Positions 38,662 through 49,282 of a DNA stretch of 64,000 bases are shown here, piece by piece. Position numbers and translations under genes: made by a program. Positions within the stretch are counted from its first letter, which is position 1; every line of letters starts with the position of its first letter. The notes beneath the pieces are model-generated. The model was not told the origin of the DNA. It was given only the letters and a program-made list of their open reading frames with translations, and searched no databases. Origin of the DNA: Candidatus Heimdallarchaeota archaeon (GTDB taxonomy: Archaea; Asgardarchaeota; Heimdallarchaeia; Hodarchaeales; Hodarchaeaceae); NCBI GenBank assembly GCA_019057635.1, contig DXJL01000104.1:1-64000 (forward strand), read 5' to 3'.

Positions 38662-40788
38662 ATGAGTTCTAAAAAATGTCCTCTGTGTACTGGAAGCGGA
38701 ATTATATCAACGAAAACAAAGAAAAAATGTCCTCAATGTCGTGGGATGGGATCCACTAAGATTTTAATTGGAGGAGGAAAGCCCAAAGCAAAAGACACCT
38801 GTTCTAAGTGTAAGGGCTCCGGAAAAATTGAGATAAGTACAGATAAAACTTGTCCTTCCTGTTTAGGAGAAGGCACTCTCAAATTAAAATGTGTCTTATG
38901 TGGAAATCCTTTGAAAGAAGACAATATCGATCTGTGTACAAAATGTCAAGGAAAAACTTCAATACACCAGTTAATCCCTCCAGTAACAAAACAAATGGTT
39001 GAATTTAATCAACTTTATCAAAGTAAAGTTGTAAATATTGTTGATTTTGGTTATTTCGTGCAATTAGCTCCTAAAATCGAGGGATTAGTAAGGAATAAAC
39101 GCTTTGCAGGAAAGAAAGATGATACAGTTATTATAAAATTAATAAACATGAAGGGAGATAGACTTGAATTTGAGGAAGTTAAGATAACTGACTTATCTCA
39201 GTTTTCTATCACAAGAATGCATGACTCTATTCCTTTGCAAAAAATTCATCAGAAACGGGACGTAGGGGCGTTCCTCTCTTTTATTGCCCGAATTGAGAAT
39301 GTTCGTCAGATTCCCAATGGACCAAAAGTATTCACATTACTAGATGAGACTGGAAATATTGAAGCCGCTGCGTTTCGATTAGATTTTGTTGATGAAATGG
39401 CCATCGGTGATATTGTAGAGGTGGCAGGGCAATTTAATGTTCATCGCGGAGCAGAGCAAATTGAAATTGCGGATATGTTCATTGTCGATAAAGCATACTC
39501 AAATGCATTCAACAAGAAGCTAAAAGCACACTTAGATTCAATAAGCGAACCTAAATCCATTGATTTTTTAGTGAAATCAAACGTTCTCAATCTTTTACGT
39601 CCTAAGTTTATTGCCGTTGCAAAACGACTTCGCAGGGCATTTTTTGAATCTCAACCTATTATAATTCGTCATCATAATGACTGCGATGGAATTTCCGCAG
39701 GAATTGCAGTAGAATTATCTTTACGTCAACTATGGATAGACACTTATCAACAGATTGATGAGGATAAATTACGTCATTTAATCAAGCGAACAGTTAACAA
39801 ACCTCCCTTTTATGACCCTTTAGATGCTGTTCGAGATGTTAATTTTGCTTTAGAAGATGAAAATCGCTTTGGTGATAAACTTCCCTTAGTTATTATGCTT
39901 GATACAGGTAGTAGTGAAGAGAGTCTCTTTTCTTATAAACTTCTGCAAACCTATGGTATGGAAGTCATGGTAGTTGATCATCATTTTCCTTCGGCTTCTG
40001 TTCAAGAGGTTATTAGTAATCATTTGAATAATTATTATGCTGGTGGTGATTATAATATATGCACGGGTATGCTTGGTGTTGAGCTAGCTCGTTTTGTGAA
40101 CCCAGCAGTTACTAATAATATAATTCATATCCCAGCCATTGCAGGTATCGGAGATCGAGTTAAAGGGGAAGAATTCGACCAATACCTAGAACTTGCCAAG
40201 CAACGGAATTATACTGAATCATTTTTATCTGATATTGCGATAGCTGTAGATTACCAAGCATATTTCCTTAAATTTTCACCAGGCCGACTTTTGCTGACTG
40301 ATCTACTCGGAATCAAGGGAACTGATGAACGACAGCTAGCTTTTGTGAAGTTGTTAGCCACAGAAGCCCGAGATCTTCTCGAAAAGCAACTACTCATCTC
40401 TCTCGAATATTGTCAAGAAACAGCCTTACCCAATGGAATACAATTAGCCATATTAGATGTTGAGCAATTCGCTAGTCGGTTTGACTATCCTCCCCCTGGA
40501 AAGATCACAGGAAGTCTTTTTGATCATCTTGGTAGACTAAATTCAAAAAAACCATTAGTGACTATCGGATTAGGGCCAGATTTTGCCATATTTCGGTCTC
40601 AACATGTGAAACTCGATTTTCCTAACCTCGTAAGGACTTTAGCCGAAGATATGCCACATGCAAACATTGAAGGAGGAGGTCATGAAATTGTTGGCAGCCT
40701 TAAGTTTATCACTGGTGCGAGAACTGAATTTATTGATTTAATTCAAGAAAAATTAACAATAATTAGCGTTGCAACCTCGGAGAACTAA
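38662..40788 (+). CDS. Archaeal RecJ-like DHH phosphoesterase with DnaJ-type Zn finger, S1 and OB domains (COG1107-like)
   Basis: CPLCTGSGII/CPQCRGMGS/CSKCKGSGKI/CPSCLGEGT; S1-like KVVNIVDFGYFVQLAPKIEGLV; DHH-type IIIRHHNDCDGISAGIAVE and VVDHHFPS. Confidence 0.92.
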   Translation: MSSKKCPLCTGSGIISTKTKKKCPQCRGMGSTKILIGGGKPKAKDTCSKCKGSGKIEISTDKTCPSCLGEGTLKLKCVLCGNPLKEDNIDLCTKCQGKTSIHQLIPPVTKQMVEFNQLYQSKVVNIVDFGYFVQLAPKIEGLVRNKRFAGKKDDTVIIKLINMKGDRLEFEEVKITDLSQFSITRMHDSIPLQKIHQKRDVGAFLSFIARIENVRQIPNGPKVFTLLDETGNIEAAAFRLDFVDEMAIGDIVEVAGQFNVHRGAEQIEIADMFIVDKAYSNAFNKKLKAHLDSISEPKSIDFLVKSNVLNLLRPKFIAVAKRLRRAFFESQPIIIRHHNDCDGISAGIAVELSLRQLWIDTYQQIDEDKLRHLIKRTVNKPPFYDPLDAVRDVNFALEDENRFGDKLPLVIMLDTGSSEESLFSYKLLQTYGMEVMVVDHHFPSASVQEVISNHLNNYYAGGDYNICTGMLGVELARFVNPAVTNNIIHIPAIAGIGDRVKGEEFDQYLELAKQRNYTESFLSDIAIAVDYQAYFLKFSPGRLLLTDLLGIKGTDERQLAFVKLLATEARDLLEKQLLISLEYCQETALPNGIQLAILDVEQFASRFDYPPPGKITGSLFDHLGRLNSKKPLVTIGLGPDFAIFRSQHVKLDFPNLVRTLAEDMPHANIEGGGHEIVGSLKFITGARTEFIDLIQEKLTIISVATSEN

Positions 40789-40791
40789 TAG

Positions 40792-40995
40792 ATGATTAGA
40801 AAATGCGCTCTATGTAATTTAAATCTTACTAATGACCCCAAGTTTCGAGTTTTCTCCTATTGGAAAATTAATTGCCCAGGTAAATGGCATATTTTTATTT
40901 GTAATGGCTGTATTACAAAAAATATTGATACTCCATGCACTCAAGACGAAATCAGTAAACAAAAAATAAGAAAAGGATTTCAGATTAAGCATTAA
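40792..40995 (+). CDS. Small zinc-ribbon-like protein
   Basis: CALCNLNL ... FICNGC; immediately downstream of the DHH gene. Confidence 0.55.
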   Translation: MIRKCALCNLNLTNDPKFRVFSYWKINCPGKWHIFICNGCITKNIDTPCTQDEISKQKIRKGFQIKH

Positions 40996-41022
40996 CTTAC
41001 GTAACCAATGGAGATTAGCTGA

Positions 41023-41619
41023 TTGGATTTACAGATTAAGGATTATACCCCCAACTACGAGGAACAGTGGTTAGAATGTTTGAAAGAGACCTTTTATGCC
41101 TCCTCATACTATGATATGATTCTAAAAATTAAACCTCGGTATGAACAACCTATTGTCGAGCTAATTACTCTTCATGGAGGTAAAATTGTTGCTTTCCTTG
41201 ATATTGAATTGATACCTCTTTCAGAGCAGTTATGTAGTAAAGATGAAGAGTATTGTGGCCAAATATCCCTCATTGGTGTTCATCCGAAATATAGACGCCA
41301 AAAAATTGCCACTAAACTACTTGAAAACGCAATTACCAAGATTAAGAAGAATAGTCAAATTGAAAGATTAGAGGTTTCTTTCCGAGAAGATAAGGAAATT
41401 AGTACGTGGCTCCATTCGATGGATTTTTTTCCTTGCGAGAAATATTATGAAGTGAGTTTTAGTCAAGACTTTTTCATTAAATATGGTATCGAGCTTCCTT
41501 ACGGATTGAATCCTAGTATATTAACTGGATTTGTTGATCAAAAAGGGTTTCGTCTTATATCCACTGATCATCCTCCAGAGAAGACTTTTCCATATTTAAT
41601 TATGGAAAAAAAACTTTAA
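41023..41619 (+). CDS. GNAT acetyltransferase
   Basis: ISLIGVHPKYRRQKIATKLLENAITKI. Confidence 0.85.
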   Translation: MDLQIKDYTPNYEEQWLECLKETFYASSYYDMILKIKPRYEQPIVELITLHGGKIVAFLDIELIPLSEQLCSKDEEYCGQISLIGVHPKYRRQKIATKLLENAITKIKKNSQIERLEVSFREDKEISTWLHSMDFFPCEKYYEVSFSQDFFIKYGIELPYGLNPSILTGFVDQKGFRLISTDHPPEKTFPYLIMEKKL

Positions 41620-41622
41620 TTT

Positions 41623-42954
41623 CTATTCTTTTCTAAAAATTAAACAGTATATGTGACAACGATTACCTACCCATGCGTTATTGACACCTAACGCAAGCAA
41701 GCGTTTATCATCCTGTAACCAAATCTTTTCATCTTTTAAAACCCAATCTGATTCTGATAAGGTGGTTGCAGTATCGTAAGCTAACGGATAGAGCTTGCCG
41801 TTAGTAAAAACATTGTTCGTAATGACAACTAAATATCCTTTAGGTTTCATCAGGTTATGTATCTGACGAAAAACTCTTTTCTGGGTCTCCAAAAAAGTCT
41901 TGTAGTTGGTAATATTAGCAAGATCGAGTTGGTTTATTTCACTATATTTAGTGTCTAACCCTTTTGTTTTTCGATCTTTTTGACGCATTTCTGTACGATC
42001 TAGTTGACTCCAATATGGGGGAGAGGTGATAACGAAATCAATCTCAGAAAATCCGTATTTTTCCCAAATTTCGTATAACTTCAAACTATTAGCGTGGATT
42101 ACTTCCCATTCTCCTTTTTCTTTTGTTGTATAAAGAGGACTATAAGGAAGGGACGCCAGTTGGGCAAGTCGTTCATTGCTAATCCCCACATATTTTTCTG
42201 CAAGCTCAATTCCAACAGCATTTCTATTGCATTGCTTGGCTGCGATTACTGTACTACCACTTCCTAAAAAGGGATCTACAACTAGCTCTCCAGGTTTTGT
42301 GAAAAATGTGATAAACTTACGGACTAAAATTTCTGGAAATTTCGCAGGATGAAGAATTTCGTTCTTTTTACGAGGAGGAGGGCGAACAATTATCCAAGAC
42401 TTGGTCATTCGAAGCCATTCTCTGCCTGTAAGATAGTTTAACTTATTTTTTTTGTTCAAAATACCAAATGGACGCTTTTTTCTTCCTTTTTTTAGTGTTA
42501 TCAAGTCCCTCATTCCCCCCTGTTGTTCCTCTGTTTTGTAAACAAGAAATGTATTCTCTTCTAATTCATTATCAATATTGATTAGAATTCGTTCAATTTC
42601 TTGATTATAATGAGTGGCAAGTTGTGACCGTATCGATTTTGTAACTGATAAGAAGAGAGAATAACTTTGATAATCTATTGAATTTTTCAGTAAAGGGATA
42701 AATATTAACGGCGTCTCTAGATCCAAGTAAAAGAAAATTAATTTTTGTTTTTGTATCTGTAATTCGATTTGAAAACAATTCAAATTATTGTGCTTAATAA
42801 GCTCCCAAAGCTTTCTGAAGCTGGCTTTTTCTGGATGCTTAAGAAGATCATCAAGAGAAAAAACATGTAATAAAGTGTGAGGATGGCTAATAAACTCAAA
42901 ATACTTCCATATTTCATTAGTAACATCCTCTGGGCCTTTAGATAAAGATTTCAT
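41623..42954 (-). CDS. DNA modification methylase (N4-cytosine/N6-adenine type)
   Basis: VVDPFLGSGSTVIAAKQCNRNAVGIELAEKYVGISNERL; DFVITSPPYWSQLDRTEMRQKD. Confidence 0.9.
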   Translation of the reverse strand: MKSLSKGPEDVTNEIWKYFEFISHPHTLLHVFSLDDLLKHPEKASFRKLWELIKHNNLNCFQIELQIQKQKLIFFYLDLETPLIFIPLLKNSIDYQSYSLFLSVTKSIRSQLATHYNQEIERILINIDNELEENTFLVYKTEEQQGGMRDLITLKKGRKKRPFGILNKKNKLNYLTGREWLRMTKSWIIVRPPPRKKNEILHPAKFPEILVRKFITFFTKPGELVVDPFLGSGSTVIAAKQCNRNAVGIELAEKYVGISNERLAQLASLPYSPLYTTKEKGEWEVIHANSLKLYEIWEKYGFSEIDFVITSPPYWSQLDRTEMRQKDRKTKGLDTKYSEINQLDLANITNYKTFLETQKRVFRQIHNLMKPKGYLVVITNNVFTNGKLYPLAYDTATTLSESDWVLKDEKIWLQDDKRLLALGVNNAWVGNRCHIYCLIFRKE

Positions 42955-43089
42955 TTATTATGCTAGCTTCCTATATTCTTAAAACAGCTTGTTTTTTATT
43001 ATGTGATGTATCTCGAAGAGAAAGTTAAAAAGGATATTTGGTTATAGTTAGATGATAATAGCGATATTGTCTTTTAGAGTCGTATCAAG

Positions 43090-43467
43090 ATGCCAGACTA
43101 TTGTGTTAACTGCGGTGAAAAGCTTGTTCAAGATGATATTTTCTGTAGTAACTGTGGAAGTGAAATAAAACAGGAGAAACCATCCTATAGTCCAAGACCT
43201 AGGCGTACATCAGACTATTCCGCTCGTAGTAACGTAACACCTCCCAAATTGTTTCGAAGTCGAAACGATCGGTGGATATTAGGTGTGTGTGGAGGTTTAG
43301 GAAGACATTTCAGTATTGATCCCATCCTCGTTCGAATAGGATTTATTATCACATTTTTTTTCTATGGATCAAGTCTCATTTTGTACATTATTTTAGTAAT
43401 TTTCATTGAAGAAGAAGAGCTAAATTCCGAATTTGCACCATCTCAAATATACGAACCACCCTATTAA
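43090..43467 (+). CDS. Zinc ribbon plus PspC domain protein
   Basis: CVNCGEKLVQDDIFCSNCGSEIK; RSRNDRWILGVCGGLGRHFSIDPILVRIGFIITFFFYGSSLILYIILVIFI. Confidence 0.92.
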   Translation: MPDYCVNCGEKLVQDDIFCSNCGSEIKQEKPSYSPRPRRTSDYSARSNVTPPKLFRSRNDRWILGVCGGLGRHFSIDPILVRIGFIITFFFYGSSLILYIILVIFIEEEELNSEFAPSQIYEPPY

Positions 43468-43566
43468 CGGATTTTGTATTCACATTTAACAAATTTCGTT
43501 GAATCTCGTATCGACCCGTTTTAAAACGAATTTTCTACACCGCTGAGTTCAATTAGAATATCGGAT

Positions 43567-43803
43567 TTGACAAATATGAATTATGATATTAAATTACCAG
43601 AAGAACTAGTTAACTTCTTCGATTCTGTTTTTACAGTGTTCGATTTAGAATTTACCGACAAGGAAAATATGTTGAAGCACGTATTACTCGAGAGTCTCGA
43701 GCATAGATTAGAACATATGGCTGAAAACCAAAGTTTTGAGCAACATAAGAAGTATCACAATTTAATTGGTAATGAAAAAGTTAAATGTGTTAGTTCTGAG
43801 TGA
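43567..43803 (+). CDS. Small hypothetical protein
   Basis: 78-aa acidic/helical ORF in an intergenic gap. Confidence 0.4.
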   Translation: MTNMNYDIKLPEELVNFFDSVFTVFDLEFTDKENMLKHVLLESLEHRLEHMAENQSFEQHKKYHNLIGNEKVKCVSSE

Positions 43804-43863
43804 TTTCACATTATCCAATTTATATTCTGAAACTCCTCAAGAGCGCATATCCTTGAGGATACT

Positions 43864-44049
43864 TTATTCTTTTTCCCCGTATTCAATTTCCAGAGAAATT
43901 TTTTGAATATCCATTCCTTTTATACGTAATGAACTTACCATTCCAAAAGTTGAGTATCCAATAAAGTCTTGAACAAACTGTTTGAGGCCAATAGACTTAC
44001 CATTTACTTTGAGCTTTAATTCATTAACTTCTTTCATTTTCAACACCAA
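43864..44049 (-). CDS. Small hypothetical protein (~57 aa)
   Basis: MKEVNELKLKVNGKSIGLKQFVQDFIGYSTFGMVSSLRIKGMDIQKISLEIEYGEKE; protein-like composition in an otherwise empty interval. Confidence 0.5.
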   Translation of the reverse strand: MVLKMKEVNELKLKVNGKSIGLKQFVQDFIGYSTFGMVSSLRIKGMDIQKISLEIEYGEKE

Positions 44050-44118
44050 GCCATATTTTAGAATCTTCAGGAGATAATTATTAAAATTCTATCCTAGAAT
44101 TTAGGGGAGTGTGATCCG

Positions 44119-44868
44119 GTGTCAGTTGTGAACTTAATTAATCTTGAGAATGTATCCAAATATTATACAATGGGAGAAGTCCAAGTTAATGCACTATCGG
44201 ACCTTTCCTTAGAGATTGATAGAGGGAAATTTGTCGTTCTGATAGGTCCCTCTGGTACTGGAAAAAGTACATTATTAAATATAATAAGTGCGATTGATAC
44301 CCCATCTAAAGGAAGAATTCTAATTGAAGGAGTTGATATCTCATTCCTGACCCGAAAACAACGTGCTCAATTTCGAAGACACAAGATTGGGTTTATATTT
44401 CAGTTTTTTAATCTTTTACCAACCTTAACTGCAGTAGAAAATGTTGAATTCGGTCTTGCATTAGTAGGTGTTACCAATTCATCTGGAAACATTTCCTACG
44501 ATACAAGAGACATTCACTCGACAGCTTTGGGATGGCTTGAAAAGGTTGGATTAACTCACAGAGCCAATCACTTTCCCAGCCAAATGAGTGGGGGAGAACA
44601 ACAAAGAGTTGCAATTGCGAGGGCATTAGCTAAAGATCCTCCTATTATAATAGCTGACGAACCAACAGGAAATTTAGATTTTCGTACAGGGATTAAAGTT
44701 CTTAAATTAATGAAAGAATTAAACAAACAAACTCAGAAAACATTCATCATTGCTACTCACAACAGTCAACTTGCAAAAATTGCTGATTATGTAATTTCTC
44801 TTCAAATGGGAGGGGTAGAAACCTATGATCAAATACCCAAGGAAGATCTTGACAATCTCATATGGTAA
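44119..44868 (+). CDS. ABC transporter ATP-binding protein (MacB/LolD type)
   Basis: [57 protein letters not shown]. Confidence 0.95.
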   Translation: MSVVNLINLENVSKYYTMGEVQVNALSDLSLEIDRGKFVVLIGPSGTGKSTLLNIISAIDTPSKGRILIEGVDISFLTRKQRAQFRRHKIGFIFQFFNLLPTLTAVENVEFGLALVGVTNSSGNISYDTRDIHSTALGWLEKVGLTHRANHFPSQMSGGEQQRVAIARALAKDPPIIIADEPTGNLDFRTGIKVLKLMKELNKQTQKTFIIATHNSQLAKIADYVISLQMGGVETYDQIPKEDLDNLIW

Positions 44869-44871
44869 GAT

Positions 44872-47559
44872 ATGACAAAAAGGACGAAGAATATGAATTT
44901 TCTTTCTCAATATTGGCGTAAAAAACTGATTGGAGATATCAAACAGCAAAAGTTGTTGTTTTCAGCCTTATTTTTCCTTTGTATCTTTGGAGTAGGTTCC
45001 TATGTAACTCTCACCATGGGATATACGAATTTATATGCTTCTTTGGATAGAATATATGCAACTACTAATTTTGCTGATGTGGAAATAAATACACACTCTG
45101 ATATATGGTTTAATATCTCAGAAGTTGAGTCATTCGTCAAAAATTTTTCTAAACAGAACCCTGAAGTCGGTACAATAAATTTTCGTCTATTAGCCGCATC
45201 AGGATATAATTCGTCAATTGAAACTAAAGACGGTACTCGTTTTCAGCTTACTGCTGGACGAGCTATTGGAATTGACTGGACTTTCTCTCAAACTGAGATG
45301 GTTAATGGATTTATTTTTACAGAAGGGATGGAAAATCCTAATCCAGTGAATAATTCGATCCTTTTAGAAGCTCATTATGCTCGTACTTACGATTTGCATG
45401 TCAATGATTCACTCCAAACTAAGATAAACGGACAGGAATTTAATCTTACTATTCAAGGTATTGTTTATAATCCAGAATCACTAATTGTAATTCCTTCACG
45501 TCATGATTTTTTACCCAATAATCGATTTGGTAATATTTATCTACCTTTAAGAGCTTTACAAGAATATACTAATCTCACTGATCTAGCAAATAATATTATA
45601 ATTAAATTAGCAGATGATTTACACGATGAAGCGCGTTCTTCAATAGTTTCTAACTTCTATAGAGAGCTTAATCTATACACCACCAATTCGTTTGCACCAC
45701 CTATTTTTCAAGAATACCAGGTCTCGAATTGGGCAATTAATATGGATTTAGAGGAAATCAATAAAATTGCTATTGTCCTACCTATTCTAATTCTTGGTGT
45801 AGCAAGCATTGCCATTTTTATTACTTTAAATCGTCTAGTACAAAGTCAACGTCGAATAATCGGAATTGCTTCAAGTCTTGGTTATACACCCAATGACATT
45901 CTTCTCCATTATACCTCTTTTTCCCTAATACTGGGGATTTTAGGGAGTCTCGTAGGAATAATTTTGGGAATTTTATTATCTGGAGGTATAACCTGGGTAT
46001 ATGCCTACTTCATGGGTTTTCCAGCCATTATTTCGGTGGAATTACAACTAGAAGTAATCCTAAGTGCATTTTTCATCGGGGTATCAGTGACATTTATCAG
46101 TGGTCTAATCCCCGCTGTTAAAGCTAATTTAATTTCACCACGAGAGGCACTTCAGGGGAATATCACAGTCGGAAAGGGACGATTTTCATTCATTGAGAAG
46201 TTATTAAGGATTCGATCATTTCGTATCCGCTTTACAATTCCTCTTCGTAATCTTTTTAGGCAAAGATCGCGCACTATTGCAACGATATTCGCGATTTCTG
46301 CCTCTGTGATGATTTTAGTTGTATCAGGTGCATTTAACGATTCAATAAACACTGGAATCTCCAAACAATTTTCTGAAACATCACCGTATCACTTAACGGT
46401 TAGTTATGATGGTTTTAAATTTGCAGACCTTGGATTACTAGATGATATTGCTTTTATTGAACAACTACCAGGTGTTGAGTCAGTAGATCCAGTTTTAGAG
46501 CTTCCCTCTATACTTGAGACAAGTAGTCGAAAGGAAGAAGCTCTAATCATAGCATGGAACTCCTCATCTCCTCGAGCTCACAATTTTCAATGGACTTCGA
46601 AAGGAGATCAATTATTACCCAACAGCAGTCTTATACTCACTTCTGGTCTAGCTAGGACTTTAGGTTCCTCTACAGGCAGTATTTTATCTTATGGATATCC
46701 AAGAATTCCTTATTTGAATTCTGCTTTTGAAATTGCTAATGCAACATGGAATATATGGTTTACATTTGGTGAAGAGCGTGCTAGAAATGAGACTTTAGAT
46801 GAAATATATTCACTCATCACCCGAAACAAAGAACGCTTATCATTCTCCCAGACCTCGGAAGGTGTTAACCTTAGGAATGCAGATATCACGGTAACAGGAG
46901 TATCTGAAGAGATATGGGGCAGTGTAGCTTATACCACTGTACAAACTCTTACAGAATCAATGGGTATTGATATTTTCAAAAATTCTCATCTTGACATTGA
47001 CTTATCTCCTTATTCCAAGTTAATTCTAAAGGTAAAAAATCCAAACAATCTTACTATTTTAGAAAATATAAAAACAGAGATCAGTTCTCTTAGTGAAATA
47101 CGTTCTATTACTTTTGGGTACGATTTCCGAACATCAGTCAACCTCACTATGACTGCTTTCAATGTAATTGTAACCATTTTCATTATTTTTGCCTGTATTT
47201 TAGCAGGAGCTGCAATTTTCACAACTATACACATAAACTTTCAAGAACGAGCACGTGAAAGTGCCACAATGTTAACACTTGGTTTATCGGATCAAGAATT
47301 CCTATTCATCATTACAATTGAAAATGTCTTCCAAACAATAATGGGTATCCTCGGTGGAATTCTTCCTGGTCTTTTACTTGCAGATTGGATTCTTAGTAAT
47401 GCTTTAAGAACTTTTTACTTCAGGATCATAGTTACACCCCAAACCTGGATTATTTTATGGTTTGGTGTATTATTAATTGTCCTTATATCACAGATTCCTG
47501 CGATAATACAAGGAGTCAAGATGGATCTTGCAGAAGTCACAAAGGAATTTTCTCATTAA
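44872..47559 (+). CDS. ABC transporter permease, FtsX/MacB family
   Basis: Immediately downstream of the ATPase; 895 aa with TM blocks and FtsX-like IIGIASSLGYTPNDILLHY and ESATMLTLGLSDQEFLF. Confidence 0.88.
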   Translation: MTKRTKNMNFLSQYWRKKLIGDIKQQKLLFSALFFLCIFGVGSYVTLTMGYTNLYASLDRIYATTNFADVEINTHSDIWFNISEVESFVKNFSKQNPEVGTINFRLLAASGYNSSIETKDGTRFQLTAGRAIGIDWTFSQTEMVNGFIFTEGMENPNPVNNSILLEAHYARTYDLHVNDSLQTKINGQEFNLTIQGIVYNPESLIVIPSRHDFLPNNRFGNIYLPLRALQEYTNLTDLANNIIIKLADDLHDEARSSIVSNFYRELNLYTTNSFAPPIFQEYQVSNWAINMDLEEINKIAIVLPILILGVASIAIFITLNRLVQSQRRIIGIASSLGYTPNDILLHYTSFSLILGILGSLVGIILGILLSGGITWVYAYFMGFPAIISVELQLEVILSAFFIGVSVTFISGLIPAVKANLISPREALQGNITVGKGRFSFIEKLLRIRSFRIRFTIPLRNLFRQRSRTIATIFAISASVMILVVSGAFNDSINTGISKQFSETSPYHLTVSYDGFKFADLGLLDDIAFIEQLPGVESVDPVLELPSILETSSRKEEALIIAWNSSSPRAHNFQWTSKGDQLLPNSSLILTSGLARTLGSSTGSILSYGYPRIPYLNSAFEIANATWNIWFTFGEERARNETLDEIYSLITRNKERLSFSQTSEGVNLRNADITVTGVSEEIWGSVAYTTVQTLTESMGIDIFKNSHLDIDLSPYSKLILKVKNPNNLTILENIKTEISSLSEIRSITFGYDFRTSVNLTMTAFNVIVTIFIIFACILAGAAIFTTIHINFQERARESATMLTLGLSDQEFLFIITIENVFQTIMGILGGILPGLLLADWILSNALRTFYFRIIVTPQTWIILWFGVLLIVLISQIPAIIQGVKMDLAEVTKEFSH

Positions 47560-47617
47560 TTTTATCATATACGATTGTCTACAAAATAAGATTTGTGGGT
47601 CATGTGTCTATAGTGGA

Positions 47618-49021
47618 TCAATCAGAGGTGGGTATGTTGGCAACAACTCGTCCATCATGTTTTAAGTCGATTAGATCACGCTGATGTAACGGCTTAAGCT
47701 GGTTTTCTAAAACGATTGGATCCATACCAACACTTTTGGCTAAGGCATCTAAGCTCATTTCCCCATTCATTCTAATAAGGATTGTAATCGGTGCATAGTT
47801 AGAAAGGGATAGAACTTGTTCAATATAATCATTAATATTTCTAACTCTGTTCAAAGTTTGAGTTGTGATCTTTGTTAGCTTTATTTCTGATTCACGATCC
47901 CTAGCTTCTTCTAATTCTGCGTTTACTTTATCTATTTCTATTTTATAATCTGTTAAATTTTTGGATATATTGTCATTTAGCTCTACGAGCTCCGTTATCT
48001 GTACATCCATTTGTGTTGCGTTATTTTCAAGTGAAGCATTTCTTGCAGATAATTCTGTAATTTGAGTATGCAATTCTTTCGAGATATCAGCTTTCTTTGT
48101 TTGAGCTTCTACCAGTTTAGCTTGTAGTTCTTCTATTTCCGCCTGGAATTGTTTGGTGTTATCTCTTAAGCGCGTTTTAGCTGATTCTTCATATTCTTGT
48201 TTAACTTTAGTTAATGAGATCTGGAACTGCTCGTTTTTAAATTTGTATTTTTCTTGTTGCTCTTGTATTAGCTTCTGATATTCTTCCTGTTGTTCAGAAT
48301 ATGCACTGGCCCAAGTTTCCATTGCTTCCGATGCTTGAGAATCCGTAAGAGAGTTTAATCGGGAAATTTCAGCAGTTTTGTCAATTAATTCCATCTGTAA
48401 GGAGGCATTTTTCTCTTCTAGCGTAACGAAATTTTCACCTTTATTATCTAACTTACTTGTTTTTTCACTCAATTCGTTTACAGTTTCTTCCAGTTGAAAT
48501 GATAAATCTTCATTTTTGGTTTTCTCTTCGATTATAAGATTCTGCATTTCTTTTTGATAACTGTCGAATTTTGACTCAATTTCAGCATACTCTTTCTCTT
48601 TCATCTTTAATTGTTCTTGCAAGGATTCATTTATATGATTCAATCGGGACAGATCATTAGTTTGATTTTTTAGCCTTTCTCGGTCGTATTTGGTAAATTT
48701 TTCGTTTGCACCTGTGTCATCGAACGTAACATCTTGGATTAACATATTTTTTATCCAATTAAATGAAGACATTGTAATACGTGTTAATTGGCTCTCGATA
48801 GACCTATTAACATCATCATCAAGTGATTTCAACAATGAATCAACATATACTCGATCTTCATGTCGTGTGATGATATTCGACCGATTCAGTAGGTCATTTT
48901 TGAATCCACTGAATGACACTCCCAATGTTTGAATTGCTATCTTTCTATCCTTCGCTAAATCCTTAATAAATTCTAACCCATATTTTCGTAATTTGGATTC
49001 ATTCGATTCATCCATGGTCAT
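47618..49021 (-). CDS. Long coiled-coil protein with C-terminal winged-helix-like domain
   Basis: Extended Glu/Lys/Gln heptad-like region; C-terminus SNYAPITILIRMNGEMSLDALAKSVGMDPIVLENQLKPLHQRDLIDLKHDGRVVANI resembles a wHTH. Confidence 0.65.
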   Translation of the reverse strand: MTMDESNESKLRKYGLEFIKDLAKDRKIAIQTLGVSFSGFKNDLLNRSNIITRHEDRVYVDSLLKSLDDDVNRSIESQLTRITMSSFNWIKNMLIQDVTFDDTGANEKFTKYDRERLKNQTNDLSRLNHINESLQEQLKMKEKEYAEIESKFDSYQKEMQNLIIEEKTKNEDLSFQLEETVNELSEKTSKLDNKGENFVTLEEKNASLQMELIDKTAEISRLNSLTDSQASEAMETWASAYSEQQEEYQKLIQEQQEKYKFKNEQFQISLTKVKQEYEESAKTRLRDNTKQFQAEIEELQAKLVEAQTKKADISKELHTQITELSARNASLENNATQMDVQITELVELNDNISKNLTDYKIEIDKVNAELEEARDRESEIKLTKITTQTLNRVRNINDYIEQVLSLSNYAPITILIRMNGEMSLDALAKSVGMDPIVLENQLKPLHQRDLIDLKHDGRVVANIPTSD

Positions 49022-49282
49022 TTTTGTCCGACAAAGTGATTTTCTTCATATTCGCTGACCTCTCTCTCTCACAACCTTAAAAGGTCTCCCTCCCTCACAT
49101 CTTCAACCTTGAGGTGATGAAAAAAATACTTCCTTAGCTCCAAGGTCATAATCTCTTGTAACTTCGTTAGACGAGTTACCCGTCAAAGGCAAGAGAGCAT
49201 TGCCCCAAATATGTTGAAAATTATTGATGTTGTGGATGTCAAAACTAGATGTGTTTCAAGTAGTCCCAACGGAAAGCATACA

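Noticed and set aside
38662-40788. DnaJ Zn-finger/S1/OB/DHH fusion as a novel architecture
   Set aside because: This combination is a known archaeal RecJ-like family (COG1107), so not novel.
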